Positions 44,733 to 54,902 are shown, numbered from the stretch's first letter. The stretch is DNA of 64,000 nt from Pseudomonas sp. 10S4 (GCF_034344865.1 NZ_CP133774.1:4402001-4466000), one strand, 5' to 3'. Program-made: numbers and translations. Notes: generated by a model not told the origin, from the letters alone.

Positions 44733-46033
44733 ATCGACTTCCGTTGCAGCATGTGCAGCATGGGCGCGACGTCGCTGGGCAGGATGATCAGGGTTTGCCA
44801 GACCGGCACGCCGCTCAAGCGGCAATACATCGCGAGCAACGCAATGGTCACTGCAAGGTAGGCGATGGACGAAGCCGCTGCGGCGCCGACGATGCCGTAA
44901 GCCGGAATCATCACCAGGTTCAGCGCCAGGTTCAGCAGCGCACCCAAGCCCATCAGCAGCGACACCGTGCCGGGACGATTCTTGCCGAGTAAATCCAGGC
45001 GCAGGATGCTCGCGTAGCACAACCCCAACAGCCCGGGCAGCAGGGCGAGCAGGGCCGGATACGCCGGTTGGTAGGCGATGCCGAACAGCGTGACGATCAG
45101 CCATTCACCAATGACGGCCATGGTCAGGCACGCACCGAGCATCACCGTGGCGGTCAGGCGCAGGGCCAGCGGGGTCACTTTGTCCATGCCTTCGTCTTGT
45201 TGCAGCAGGCGTTTCATCAGTGGCGTGGTGACTGCTTCCGGGACGATCAGCAGCAACTCGGCGGCAGCACTGGCCATCGCGTATTGACCCAGCGCGGTGC
45301 TGCCGAGCAGGGCGCCGATGAACAGGTAATCGGAACGCAAAATCACTTGCTGGAACAACAGATCGGGATGGCTGCGGGCGCTGTAGCGCAGCAATTCGTT
45401 CTGGCCGGCGCGGTCCCATTGCAGCTTCAGTGGTTGATCGCGCTTGAGCCAGACCCAACCGGCCAACACCACCAGGCTGAGACCCGCCAGCCAACTGATC
45501 AGCGCCGCTTCGAGGGCGGCGGTTTTCCACATCCAGAACAACGCCAGAAACAGCAGCAACGGCGCCAGGGATTCCACCAGCCGCAAGGCATTGAACGCGA
45601 CCACGCCGCCCGAGGCGTTGTGCAAGGTCAGCAAGCCACTCTTGAGTACGGTCAGCGGCACCGCCAGCAGCAGCAGCCAAGCGAGCAAACCCAGTTGTGT
45701 GGTGATGTCCAGTTCACTGCCAAATTCCCGGGTCAATGCGACCACCAACAGGGTCAACAGCGCCGCGAGTAAACAGCCGAACACCAGCACTTGGCTCAGC
45801 AGCAAGCCCATCGGCCGTTGCTTGGCCGCCTGATAGCCCACCGCCGAATTCAAGCCGCCACTGGTGGCGGCGCTGATCAGGTCGGGCAGGGTGCTGAGCA
45901 GCGCAAACAAGCCACGTTCACTTGGCCCGAGAATCCGCGCCAGCAACACGTTGCGCAGCAAGCGCAGGCCAATCATCGCCAGTTTGGTGCCCATGCTCAG
46001 GGCCAGGTGCTTGAGGTAGTGGCTGCGGCTCAT
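44729..46033 (-). CDS. Wzx-type polysaccharide flippase
   Basis: 434 residues, about twelve to fourteen hydrophobic helices. N-terminus MSRSHYLKHLALSMGTKLAM and LLRNVLLARILGPSERGLFA are typical of the MOP/Polysacc_synt flippases that move lipid-linked repeat units across the inner membrane. Start overlaps the deacetylase stop by 4 bases. Confidence 0.85.
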   Translation of the reverse strand: MSRSHYLKHLALSMGTKLAMIGLRLLRNVLLARILGPSERGLFALLSTLPDLISAATSGGLNSAVGYQAAKQRPMGLLLSQVLVFGCLLAALLTLLVVALTREFGSELDITTQLGLLAWLLLLAVPLTVLKSGLLTLHNASGGVVAFNALRLVESLAPLLLFLALFWMWKTAALEAALISWLAGLSLVVLAGWVWLKRDQPLKLQWDRAGQNELLRYSARSHPDLLFQQVILRSDYLFIGALLGSTALGQYAMASAAAELLLIVPEAVTTPLMKRLLQQDEGMDKVTPLALRLTATVMLGACLTMAVIGEWLIVTLFGIAYQPAYPALLALLPGLLGLCYASILRLDLLGKNRPGTVSLLMGLGALLNLALNLVMIPAYGIVGAAAASSIAYLAVTIALLAMYCRLSGVPVWQTLIILPSDVAPMLHMLQRKSI

Positions 46034-47031
46034 GGCCGGGCGCCTCGGTAGATGCGCCAGGACAGCAATTCCGGCTTGCGCGCCGCGCGCTGGCTGACGC
46101 CAAAACGTGGCAAGGCCAAGGGCTCGCCGTCGCCGCGATAAATCCCGGTGCCGGTGCCCAGCGCAAACGCGAAGTCGTGGTCGGCCACGTGTTGGCGAAC
46201 CCGCGCGTCGTGGTCGCCGTTGGGGTAGCAATAGACTGGCAGCGGCCGATTGCAGCCGTTCAACAGCGCATCGCGGCTGCGACTGAGTTCTTCATCAAGG
46301 CGTTGATCGTCGAGGCCGGTGAGGATCGCATGACTCGCCCCGTGAGGACCGAAGCGCACCAGCCCGGTGGCTTCCAGCGAGCGCACTTGCTGCCAGTCCA
46401 GGGCCTGGGGCAATGATTCTTCCGGGCATTCGTCGGTCAGTCGACTTAACTCGCCCGGCGACAGGGTTTTAAGGCTTTGCAGGTAACGCAACAACGCCAG
46501 GCTGCGGCGTTGAACATCCAGGTCATCCATCAACACCGGTAGCGGTCGGCCGATCTGTTGCAGGCACTCGATCAAGTGGCGCCGGGCTTTTGCGCCATGG
46601 CTATCCCAGAGGGTTTCACCGATGCTCTCCCACCAGAAGCGCTGGCGGCTGCCGATGAAATCGGTGGACAGGAAAATGCTCGCCGGCACTTGATATTTTT
46701 GCAGCAGCGGGAAGGCATTCACGGCGTTATCGCGCCAGCCGTCATCAAAGGTCAGCGTCACTTTCGGCCGGTCCGAGCGCTGGGTGCCGGGTTGCAGGAT
46801 GTCCATCAGCGGCACGCAGTCGAAGTGCTTTTTCAGCCAGATCAGCAAGTGCTCGAACGCGTTTGGCCCGACGCACAATTCATTGCGGTGGGGCAGGTCA
46901 GCGGCGCGGTCGTTGGCCAGCACCCGGTGCAGCATCAGGATCACCCCGGCGCCGTGCAGTTGACTGCGCCCCACTGATGAATTGAGGTACAGCCAGCCAC
47001 TGGTGCGTTTTAATAATTGTTTGATCGCCAT
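46030..47031 (-). CDS. Polysaccharide deacetylase (NodB/CE4 type)
   Basis: 333 residues. CE4 motif 1 TLTFDDGW (about 93-100) with catalytic and metal Asp; motif 2 HGASH (HxxxH, about 227). Later motifs PVYCYPNGDHD. Start MAIKQLLKRTSGWLYLNS without a signal peptide, so probably cytoplasmic or membrane-associated, acting on a precursor. Coupled by overlap to the flippase gene. Confidence 0.83.
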   Translation of the reverse strand: MAIKQLLKRTSGWLYLNSSVGRSQLHGAGVILMLHRVLANDRAADLPHRNELCVGPNAFEHLLIWLKKHFDCVPLMDILQPGTQRSDRPKVTLTFDDGWRDNAVNAFPLLQKYQVPASIFLSTDFIGSRQRFWWESIGETLWDSHGAKARRHLIECLQQIGRPLPVLMDDLDVQRRSLALLRYLQSLKTLSPGELSRLTDECPEESLPQALDWQQVRSLEATGLVRFGPHGASHAILTGLDDQRLDEELSRSRDALLNGCNRPLPVYCYPNGDHDARVRQHVADHDFAFALGTGTGIYRGDGEPLALPRFGVSQRAARKPELLSWRIYRGARP

Positions 47032-47043
47032 GGCACGCTCCTT

Positions 47044-48180
47044 TCATCGATTTTGCTCGGGGTTCCACTGGCTATACCGATGGCCACGCAGGAACTGCCA
47101 CAGACCGATACTCATCCCGGCAAGCGTCACCAAAAGGAATGCGGCGAGGCGAAAGGGTTTGGGTAACCGGTGTCGCACGTCCAGCAGACCGGCGATGGCC
47201 ACTGCATAACCGAGCAGTTGCGCCACCAGGAACACTTGATAGAAAAAGTGCTCGTCCCACAGCCAGAAGTTGCTCAGCAACAACGGCACCAGCAGGACTG
47301 GCGCCAGCCGCCGGATCAGCTTGTGACTGATCAGCGCAATCGCATACAGACCATGCTTCAGCGGGTTGAGCAGTTCCCGACGCTGAGCGAGGCTTTGCAA
47401 GCCGCCGACGGTGACCCGCTGACGCCGACGAAATTGCTTGTCGGCTTCGTCCACGCCGTGGTCGATCACCTGGGCTTCGGGCACATAGATGATGCGTTTG
47501 AACGCCACCGGCGCGCAGGTGCTGATGAAGAAGTCATCGTTGACCTCCGCTGGCACGTTCTGGAACAACTCGCGGCGCAAGGCAAGCAGCGCGCCGTCGG
47601 CGGACACCATGCAACCGGTGCGGTTCTCCGCCCAGCGCAGCCAGCCTTCGTAGTGTCGATAGAGGCTGTCACCAACGCTCAGGCCATCACCGGTGACCGG
47701 GATCACCATGTGCCCGGCGCAGCCACCGACGTCGGGGTCTGCCAGCGGCGCCAGCAAGTGACCAAGCGTCTCGCGGGACCATTGGTTGTCGGCATCGGTG
47801 AACACCAGAATGTCGCCGGTGCTCAACGCTACGCCGGCGTTCAGGGTCGCCGCTTTGCCCTGGCGGGGCAGGTCGAGCACGCTGATGCGCGGGTCGATGA
47901 CCTTGTGCGCGCAGGCCACGGTGTCATCGGACGAGCCGTCGCTGACCAGAATGATTTCGAGCCTGGCAGGCTGATAATCCTGGGCGAGCAGGGTGCGCAG
48001 CTTGTGTTCGATGTGCCGTGCTTCGTTGTGCGCTGCGATCACAATGCTGATGTTCAGCGGCGGCGCAGGGTCATGCCGGCGAGGCGCAAACATCGGCGCC
48101 AGCAGTGTCAGTAGCAACGGGTAACCGAGGTAGGCGTAGACGGGCAGCAACAGGCATAACCAGAAAATGAATTCAGCCAC
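47044..48180 (-). CDS. Glycosyltransferase family 2, membrane-bound
   Basis: 378 residues. GTG at 48180 is chosen as start because a perfect CCAGGAGG sits eight bases upstream; ATG 48198 has no SD. N-terminal and several C-terminal membrane helices enclose a GT-A domain (NISIVIAAHNEARHIEHKL; LVSDGSSDDT; LVFTDADNQW; NDDFFIST; the QFRRRQRV motif Q-x-x-R-x-x). Processive or beta-glycosyl-type enzyme resembling hyaluronan/poly-GlcNAc synthases. Overlaps the upstream GT gene by 8 bases. Confidence 0.83.
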   Translation of the reverse strand: MAEFIFWLCLLLPVYAYLGYPLLLTLLAPMFAPRRHDPAPPLNISIVIAAHNEARHIEHKLRTLLAQDYQPARLEIILVSDGSSDDTVACAHKVIDPRISVLDLPRQGKAATLNAGVALSTGDILVFTDADNQWSRETLGHLLAPLADPDVGGCAGHMVIPVTGDGLSVGDSLYRHYEGWLRWAENRTGCMVSADGALLALRRELFQNVPAEVNDDFFISTCAPVAFKRIIYVPEAQVIDHGVDEADKQFRRRQRVTVGGLQSLAQRRELLNPLKHGLYAIALISHKLIRRLAPVLLVPLLLSNFWLWDEHFFYQVFLVAQLLGYAVAIAGLLDVRHRLPKPFRLAAFLLVTLAGMSIGLWQFLRGHRYSQWNPEQNR

Positions 48181-49142
48181 GGGCGGGCCTCCTGGCATTC
48201 CAATGACAAAGGCTGAGGATAAACGCGGCGCCTGCCAGGTGCAGACGCACCCAGTGCAGGCCCCAGAGTTGCAGGGTCAGAAGCAGATCGCGGTGTTTCA
48301 GGCTCTGGCGCAGGCTCAGGGCCAGCCCCGGCAGGGAAGTCACCAGCACCATAAACGCCGCATGGTGCGGGAAGCCATTGAGCAGCGCGGAGATCGCCAG
48401 GAAGTCGAGCAACCAGACGATGATCGACAGCATCGGAAACCGCAGCAAGCGAAAGCTCAACCCATGGGTACGGAGCAATTGCAGGTGGCTGCCCTGGCGC
48501 CACATCTCCTTGCCCATCCACTCGCGCCAACTGCTTTCGTAACCCCAATGCAGGGCGACGCTTTCGTTGACCGCCAACAAGCGCGCGCCGGCTGCACCCA
48601 AACGCATGGTGAAGTCTTTGTCTTCACCGGGTGCGCAGGGTTTCGTCGAAGCCCCCGACCCGGTCAAACCAGGTGCGGCGCATCAGCAGGTTAGAGGTGG
48701 GCAGCCATTGCACCGGGTGCAGGATGTTGCTGCGCGGGCGCAGCGTGCGGCGCTGCCAGGCATCGGCATACCAAGGGGCTTCGGCCGGTGTGTGCAGGTC
48801 CAGGCCAAATACTTCGCCTTGGGCCCCTGACTCGAGTTTGCACAGCAGGGTCAGCCAGTCTTCAGGCATCTCGACATCGGCATCGATGAAGGCCAGCCAT
48901 TCCCCGGTGGCGATGGCCGTACCGTAATTGCGCAGCGCACCGATCAGCACACCGGGCAGCACCAATACCTGCGCACCAAACTGCCGGGCAATCTGCGGGC
49001 CCTCATCACGGGAACCGTTATCGACCACAATCAGCTCGCACTCCAGGTTTGCGACATCGGCGGCCTTTTGTGCGGCGAGCAAGGTCCGGCCGATGTGCCG
49101 GGCTTCGTTGAACATTGGAATAACGATGCTGATTTTACTCAT
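48173..49142 (-). pseudogene. Glycosyltransferase family 2, frameshifted
   Basis: GT-A fold with SIVIPMFNEARHIGRTLLAA, IVVDNGSRDEG, WLAFIDADVEMPEDW and RVGGFDETLRT in the first frame. One extra C in a CCC run (48629-48631) then ends the frame. The corrected frame continues GEDKDFTMRLGAAGARLLAV and WGYESSWREWMGKEMWRQG to 48173, including a C-terminal hydrophobic part. Corrected length 322 residues. The surrounding operon is intact, so a sequence error is more likely than a null allele. Confidence 0.8.
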
Positions 49143-50509
49143 ACCTTGGCCTCCACCAGGGGTGCTTCTTCAGCCTTCAGGCGCAGCACGCTGGTCAGGG
49201 CGAGCATGATCCACACGTACTTTTGGCTCGGCGCGCTGAGAAACATCAAAAACAATGTCAGCGACAGAAAGCTCATGCCCAGGTGGGTCATCAGGTCGGT
49301 CTGTTCCCAGTTGCGGCGCAGCATCCAGGCGCGGCGGGCGCGGATCAGGTTGTACAAGCCGAGGGCGAGCATGCCGACGAACAACAGGCCGGCGGGAATG
49401 CCCAGTTCGCTGAAGACTTCCATGTAAGTGTTGTGCGCCCGGCGATACAAGTCGCCGACCTTGCGGTTGGCGGAAAATGCCTTGGCGTAACCGGTGGTGG
49501 CGTAGTGCAGCGGGAAGGTGCCGGGGCCGGAACCCAGCAGCGGGTTCTCGCGGATCATCTGGCTGCCGACCACGATGTACGACGCTCGCCGGCCGAGGGA
49601 TTCATCGTCGTGCCCCTTGGCCCCGGCGCTGAGCACGCTTAACGACTGGATGCGGGCGATGTAACCCGCCGGCATCGCATAGATTGCCAGCGGGATCACA
49701 ATCGCCATGCCGAGCATGGCAAATCCCAAATGCCGTGGTCGGATGCGCGGCAACTGCGCGCGATAGTGCCAGACCCCGATGACCAGGCTGAGCATCAACA
49801 CCACCAGCCCGGAGCGGGATTCGGTCTTGGTCATGCCGCCCAGCAGCAGCAGGCAGCAACCGCCCCAGAACAACCGGTGCAACAGGTTCGGGCTGCGGAT
49901 CACCAACAGCAGGCCCAAGGGGATGGCGAAGGCGATGAGCAGGGCAAAGGCGTTCGGGTCTTCGAGCAGGCCGGCGGCGCGGCCCTGGTCCTGATACTTG
50001 GTGGAAAACATCGCCAGTACACAGGTCAGGCTGACGCTCAGGGTCACCAGTTTGGCGAACAGGTCCAGGTTCAAGTCGCGACCGATCAGCAGGGTAATCA
50101 CAAACAGAATCAGGCCGACGCTCAGCTCCCTCAGATGCCCGAACGACATGCCCAGGTCATCGCTGTTCATCAGGCTCAGCATGTAGAGGATCATGAACCA
50201 GATCAGGTAGCGCCAGATGTTGCTGCGCAGGCGTTCCGACGGCAGTTGATGAATCGCCAGTTGCAGCATCAGGATCAGCGCCAGCGAGGCGCCGACGAAT
50301 TTGGTCCCTGACAGCGCACTGTCCTTGAAAAAACCTTCGAACGGCACCAGCGCGACGATCCCGAGCAAACCCCAGGTCGGCTTGCGATAGAGCACCGCGA
50401 CACCCACCAGGCCAAGCACCGCGCCCGGCGCCAGATACGGATAGGGGCTGGCCAGCAAACCGAGGCAGACCAGGCCGAGCAAACTGACGATCGAGAGCGG
50501 AAAGATCAC
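49139..50509 (-). CDS. Wzy-type polysaccharide polymerase / O-antigen ligase family
   Basis: 456 residues, eleven or twelve hydrophobic helices and a large periplasmic loop (about 290-370) ending RRAHNTYMEVFSELGIPAGL. That HNTYLEVL-like motif is the signature of the Wzy_C/O-antigen-ligase family. Polymerises flipped repeat units in the periplasm. Four-base overlaps with both neighbours. Confidence 0.84.
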   Translation of the reverse strand: MIFPLSIVSLLGLVCLGLLASPYPYLAPGAVLGLVGVAVLYRKPTWGLLGIVALVPFEGFFKDSALSGTKFVGASLALILMLQLAIHQLPSERLRSNIWRYLIWFMILYMLSLMNSDDLGMSFGHLRELSVGLILFVITLLIGRDLNLDLFAKLVTLSVSLTCVLAMFSTKYQDQGRAAGLLEDPNAFALLIAFAIPLGLLLVIRSPNLLHRLFWGGCCLLLLGGMTKTESRSGLVVLMLSLVIGVWHYRAQLPRIRPRHLGFAMLGMAIVIPLAIYAMPAGYIARIQSLSVLSAGAKGHDDESLGRRASYIVVGSQMIRENPLLGSGPGTFPLHYATTGYAKAFSANRKVGDLYRRAHNTYMEVFSELGIPAGLLFVGMLALGLYNLIRARRAWMLRRNWEQTDLMTHLGMSFLSLTLFLMFLSAPSQKYVWIMLALTSVLRLKAEEAPLVEAKV

Positions 50510-51612
50510 GAGCGTGCCTCCCGTGCAGTGCGGATATAAAGCTGCGACCAGCGTTCGGCCAAGGCCTTGAGGTCGTAGCGATCCAGTTGCGTGCGTTTTG
50601 CGTTGTTGCTCAACTCGCGGGCCAGCGCCGGTTCCGTCAGCAAGGTGCCGATCTGCCGGGCGAGGGCGGCGCTGTCGGTCGGCGCGGCGAGCAAGCCGTT
50701 GTGCCGGTCTTCCAGCACATCGGGTATTCCGCCGACGCCGAACGCCACCACCGGCACCCCGGCCTGCATCGCTTCAAGCAAAATCATCGGCGTGCCTTCG
50801 GTGCGTGAGCTGATCACCAGCGCATCGAGTTGTCGCCACCACGGCCCCATGTCGGTCTGGTAGCCGGGCAGGGTGATGCGTTCTTGCAAACCGGCGGTGT
50901 TGATCCGTGCCAGCAGGGTTTCCCGTTCCGGGCCGTCGCCAAGCATCACGGCGTCGAGTTGCGGGTGTTGCTGACACAGCGGAATCAATGCATCGAGAAA
51001 CAGATCCGGGCCTTTTTCACTGCTCATCCGCCCGACGTAACCGGCCAGCCACCGTGGGTGGTCGACGCTGTGCGGCAGCAGATCGTTGGCCGCCGGCAGG
51101 CCGTTGGGGATCACTTGCAGTTTTTCCGCCCGGACACTGGCCTGACGGCACAGTGTGGCGATGCTTTCGGCGACGCAGACCACTCGGTTCACCGAGGCGG
51201 TGCGGCACAGTTGCAGGCTGACCCAGGTGTAAAACTTCTGCTTGCGACTGCGTGGCGTAAAACCGTGCTGGGTAATCACCAGCGGCAGACGCAACAGCGT
51301 CGCGCCGACCCAGCCAAACAACAGACCTTTGAAATTGTGCGTATTGATCAACGGTTGTTCCGCCCGCCGCTGGCGCAAATGCGCCAGCAACGCCCCCAGC
51401 CCCGAGCAGCCGCGACAATCCACCCCGGCCTCGCGAAACCGTGCAATCAGTGCGGGCGGCGCATCGAGAAACAGCACTTGGTGCTGCCCCGGCGTCGCCA
51501 GGCAATGGTCGAGCAGCATCCGCTCAGCCCCATAGAAGCCGCCGCTGCTGAGCAAATGAATGATCGGCAGGGCGCTGGAAGGGTTGAGCGGCGCGTTCAA
51601 TTGCGCACCCAA
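50506..51612 (-). CDS. Glycosyltransferase family 4
   Basis: 368 residues, GT-B fold. N-terminal acceptor domain (LLSSGGFYGAERMLLDHCL), C-terminal donor domain with LAGYVGRMSSEKGPDLFLDA, ALVISSRTEGTPMILLEAMQ (the E-x7-E motif) and GVPVVAFGVGGIPDVL. Retaining sugar transfer onto the lipid-linked repeat unit. Start overlaps the Wzz gene 3' end by 16 bases. Confidence 0.86.
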   Translation of the reverse strand: MGAQLNAPLNPSSALPIIHLLSSGGFYGAERMLLDHCLATPGQHQVLFLDAPPALIARFREAGVDCRGCSGLGALLAHLRQRRAEQPLINTHNFKGLLFGWVGATLLRLPLVITQHGFTPRSRKQKFYTWVSLQLCRTASVNRVVCVAESIATLCRQASVRAEKLQVIPNGLPAANDLLPHSVDHPRWLAGYVGRMSSEKGPDLFLDALIPLCQQHPQLDAVMLGDGPERETLLARINTAGLQERITLPGYQTDMGPWWRQLDALVISSRTEGTPMILLEAMQAGVPVVAFGVGGIPDVLEDRHNGLLAAPTDSAALARQIGTLLTEPALARELSNNAKRTQLDRYDLKALAERWSQLYIRTAREARS

Positions 51613-53189
51613 TGCACGAAGCTTGGTACGGTCCAGTTTTTGTGCGGGTTGGTCGGCAGGATGTTTTGATCGTTGATCACCAACAGTACTGGCAGGCCCA
51701 GTTCATGGGTGATTTGCGCAGGGTGTTTGAAGCGATGATCGAAGAACTCACGCACGTAGACCAGGGCAATCGCCAGCAACAGACCGGTGAACAAGCCGAA
51801 CGGGATGATCAGGAACGGCTTGGGAAACGCCGGGTCAGTCGGCTCATATGGCGGGCTGAGTACCCGGGCGTTGGACAGGTCGTTGTCCAGCGAACGGGAG
51901 GTGCTGCTTTCGGCAAAGCGTTGGGCATACGTGGAGAACGCCGCGTGCAAGGCGTCGATCTCGGTGTCCATCTGCCGCAGCTTGCTCTGGGTTTCCTGTA
52001 ACTGGTGGATGCGGTTCTTGAACTCGGCAATGCGCGCGGTTTTCTGATCGATCACCGAGCTGACAATCGCCAGGTCGTTGGTCCGTTCCTGAATCCGGTT
52101 GCTGACGATTTTCAGGAACTGCTGGCGGGTGCGCGAGATTTGCTCACGGGTCAGCAGCATCGGTTCACTGCCTGGCTGGAACACCGCCAGATCGTTCATG
52201 TAGCGGCTGACCTGAGTGGTCAGTTGCTCACCCAATTGCTTGATCTCCCGGTCTTCAAACGCCACGTTGTCGACGGTGGTGGTGAAGGTGTAGGGGAAGG
52301 TGTAGTCGTTGAGCTTGGACGCGTTGGCGGCCGCCAGGCTGGTTTTCAGGTAGTCGAGCCAGCGTTCGCTTTGCAGCCGACGGTCCTGGAACAGATTGAG
52401 CGCTTGTTCTTCGGTGTTGATGGCGTTGAGGCGGAAGGTGATCTCTTCCTTGGGATCGGACGAGCCGATGCCTTCAAGCAACGTCAGCCGAGTGCCTTCC
52501 AGACCATCGAGACGCACCTGGTACTGCTTCTTCTTGGTTTCATAGAAGCTTTGCGGCAAGTCGATGGATTGCAATTCCTGACGGCTGACCAGGTAGTTTT
52601 GCAGCAACGTCGCGACAAACTCGGTGCCCTGATGCGGATCGCCAAAGCTGTAGATGATGGAGATCACGTTGGAGCCCGGCAGGGTTTCGACCTTGAGTTT
52701 GTCCATGGCCTCTTGGGTCAGCGCATCCAGGATGGTGTCGCGCACCGGATCGGTCTCCATGCCCAGCGCGGACTTGACCGGGTTGATCACGTATTCGCGC
52801 AGCGGGGTGGTGACAAAGCGTTTGAACGGCTGGCTCACCAGTTTGTAGAACACACCAGGGCTGGGTGTGTACTCGCCTTTATCCCGGAGTTCGCTGATGG
52901 TCTGACGAATCAGCGCCGGCGAACGCAGGATATTGCTCTCGGTTTCCATATCCGCCAGTGACGGCGGAATGAAACTGGCATTTTCCTGATTCAGGGAGGT
53001 CGTCGCGTCGCCCTGAGAGAGTTTCTTGGACTGCACGATCACCTGGGCGGTGATATCGAAGCTTTGTTTGAGCACCAATGGCAAGACCAGGGCGATCACG
53101 GCAAAGACCAGGAACACGCGTTTCACCAACTGCTTGTTGGCGAAGAAGATCCTGAAGAACTCATGCAAGTAGTTTTCTTTTGGATTCAT
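51597..53189 (-). CDS. Wzz/GumC-type polysaccharide chain-length protein
   Basis: 530 residues. Two membrane helices (about 24-42 and 463-483) bracket a long periplasmic region with coiled coil (about 210-440). The segment before the second helix contains YEPTDPAFPKPFLIIPFGLF, the proline-rich PCP motif. There is no fused kinase domain; the ATPase-like partner is the separate gene at 54255. Controls polymer length and links polymerase to export. Confidence 0.86.
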   Translation of the reverse strand: MNPKENYLHEFFRIFFANKQLVKRVFLVFAVIALVLPLVLKQSFDITAQVIVQSKKLSQGDATTSLNQENASFIPPSLADMETESNILRSPALIRQTISELRDKGEYTPSPGVFYKLVSQPFKRFVTTPLREYVINPVKSALGMETDPVRDTILDALTQEAMDKLKVETLPGSNVISIIYSFGDPHQGTEFVATLLQNYLVSRQELQSIDLPQSFYETKKKQYQVRLDGLEGTRLTLLEGIGSSDPKEEITFRLNAINTEEQALNLFQDRRLQSERWLDYLKTSLAAANASKLNDYTFPYTFTTTVDNVAFEDREIKQLGEQLTTQVSRYMNDLAVFQPGSEPMLLTREQISRTRQQFLKIVSNRIQERTNDLAIVSSVIDQKTARIAEFKNRIHQLQETQSKLRQMDTEIDALHAAFSTYAQRFAESSTSRSLDNDLSNARVLSPPYEPTDPAFPKPFLIIPFGLFTGLLLAIALVYVREFFDHRFKHPAQITHELGLPVLLVINDQNILPTNPHKNWTVPSFVHWVRN

Positions 53190-53206
53190 GGCCGAGTACC
53201 TGGGCG

Positions 53207-54232
53207 TTAGTTGGTGGTGCTGCCTTTGTTATCGAGGCGGTAGCTGAAGCTCATGCCCACGCCTTGAAACAACACGACGTCTGCCAGTTGCCGGGCCAGT
53301 TCACCGGCGCTAGCCAGTTTGGTCTTGGGCACGTAAAGCATGTCGTCCGGTTGCAGGTAGGCGATTTGCGAAGCATCGCCGGCCAGGGCTTTTTCGACGT
53401 CATAGTGCACCGCCTGAACGTGGTTGCCGGTGCGGCGCATGATTACCACCGAATCGAGCCGCGCCTTGATGCTGGTACCACGGGCCAGGGTCAGCGCTTC
53501 AAGCACCGAGACGGGGCGGCGAATCGGGTAGGAACCCGGCTGGCCGACTTCGCCCAGTACATAGATTTCGTTGCCTGCGGTGGACTTGAGCATTACGTCG
53601 ACGCTCATCCGTCCCGGCAGGGTCGCGTAGCGTTTGTTGAGGAAGGTTTCCAGTTGGTTGATGGTCATGCCTTGCAGCGGCACCGCGCCAATTTCCGGGA
53701 AACTCGCATAGCCATCGGTGCCCACGGTGATCTCGCGGCTCATGCCGGTGGCCGGGTGGTTCATGGCGCTCTTGAGGTTTTGCTCGTTGGTCAGCGGGCT
53801 GATGATTTGCACCGTCAGCTGATTGCGGTTGGGCTGGAACAGCTGTTTGCGCTGATAGGCACGCTGGATTTCGTCGCGGGCCTGGTCACTGGTCAACCCG
53901 ACGATTTTCACCGACGTGTTGGCACCCGGCAGGTTGATGGTGCCGTCAGGCAGCACCAGTTGATTGCCGTTGAGCTGGCTGGCCGCGGTGAAGTTCAGGC
54001 CGATCTGGTCACCGGACTGCACGCGGTAGGCTTCAGAGCCGCTGGTGCTGATATGGAAGATCACGTCCAGCACATCCTGAGGCCGCAAGGTCTGTTCGAC
54101 CCTGGGCATGTCGGTGGCTTGGGCGTTGCCCGGCGTGGCCGTGAGGATCTGCACCGGCATGGTTTGGGTTTCGGTATTGCTGGAGCAACCTGCAAGTGGC
54201 AGCAACAGCAGGAGAAGCAATTTGGCGTTCAT
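53207..54232 (-). CDS. Wza-type outer-membrane polysaccharide export lipoprotein
   Basis: 341 residues. Signal peptide and lipobox LLPLAGC (Cys 16). Poly_export domain (LRPQDVLDVIFHISTSGS; GDQIGLNF; QLVLPDGTINLP) and SLBB domains (YVLGEVGQPGSYPIRRPVSV; LQPDDMLYVPKT). Forms the outer-membrane export channel. Located between the ATPase-like gene and the Wzz gene, as in many capsule loci. Confidence 0.88.
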   Translation of the reverse strand: MNAKLLLLLLLPLAGCSSNTETQTMPVQILTATPGNAQATDMPRVEQTLRPQDVLDVIFHISTSGSEAYRVQSGDQIGLNFTAASQLNGNQLVLPDGTINLPGANTSVKIVGLTSDQARDEIQRAYQRKQLFQPNRNQLTVQIISPLTNEQNLKSAMNHPATGMSREITVGTDGYASFPEIGAVPLQGMTINQLETFLNKRYATLPGRMSVDVMLKSTAGNEIYVLGEVGQPGSYPIRRPVSVLEALTLARGTSIKARLDSVVIMRRTGNHVQAVHYDVEKALAGDASQIAYLQPDDMLYVPKTKLASAGELARQLADVVLFQGVGMSFSYRLDNKGSTTN

Positions 54233-54254
54233 GGCGTCATCCTTTTCTGGTTGC

Positions 54255-54902
54255 TTACAGGTTTTTGTAGAGCCATTTAGGCATGTAGTACTTGCGGCGG
54301 TTGAACACGCTGCCGACCAGTTTTGCGCCGGCCTGGGTCAGGCGCTGGACGGCGGCCTGGGCCACTTCCCAGCGGGTATCTTCCGAGCGTACGACGATGA
54401 TCACGCCGTCCACCTGGGTGCTGATGACTAGGGTGTCCGCGGCCGAATACACCGCGTCGCCGTCGACCACCACAAAGCGATAACGGCTGCCGAGTTGGTC
54501 GAGCAACGGGCGCAGGCATTCGGCGGTCAGGCGTTCGTTGCCGCGGATGTGCCGGCCGTTGGGCAGCACATGGAAGGGCAGGCTGGAGACCTGCACCACA
54601 CAATCCTGCAGCAGCGGCGGGTTGTCGGCGTTGAACAGCAGGTCGCGAAAACCGCGTTCTTTTTGCAAGTTGAGCTGAGTCGTAAGGTTGGTTGCCGACT
54701 GGCTGGCGTCGACCAGCAGCACTAGGCCGCTGCTCATCTGCGCCAGTTGGCTGGCCAGCGCCAGGGCGCTGGTGGTCGTGCCTGCGCCGGGGTTGGCAGC
54801 GGTCAGGAATAGGATCCGCAGATCTTGATCGAGCACGGTCGAGGTCAGGTTGGACTCGCTCGGGTTCGCGATGGTCAGGCTTTTGGTGGATGAACCGTCC
54901 AT
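54255..54902 (-). CDS. BY-kinase-like ATPase with atypical Walker A
   Basis: 215 residues, ParA/MinD-fold domain as in the cytoplasmic part of bacterial tyrosine autokinases. The Walker A strand-loop reads TAANPGAGTTTSALALA, with Thr42 where the invariant Lys belongs. Walker A' is LLVDAS (Asp65, lacking the usual second Asp). Walker B RFVVVDGD is present. The C-terminus has only three Tyr (KYYMPKWLYKNL), not a typical Tyr cluster. It abuts the sugar transferase stop. Probably a regulatory, non-phosphorylating partner of the Wzz protein; this is inference. Confidence 0.78.
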   Translation of the reverse strand: MDGSSTKSLTIANPSESNLTSTVLDQDLRILFLTAANPGAGTTTSALALASQLAQMSSGLVLLVDASQSATNLTTQLNLQKERGFRDLLFNADNPPLLQDCVVQVSSLPFHVLPNGRHIRGNERLTAECLRPLLDQLGSRYRFVVVDGDAVYSAADTLVISTQVDGVIIVVRSEDTRWEVAQAAVQRLTQAGAKLVGSVFNRRKYYMPKWLYKNL

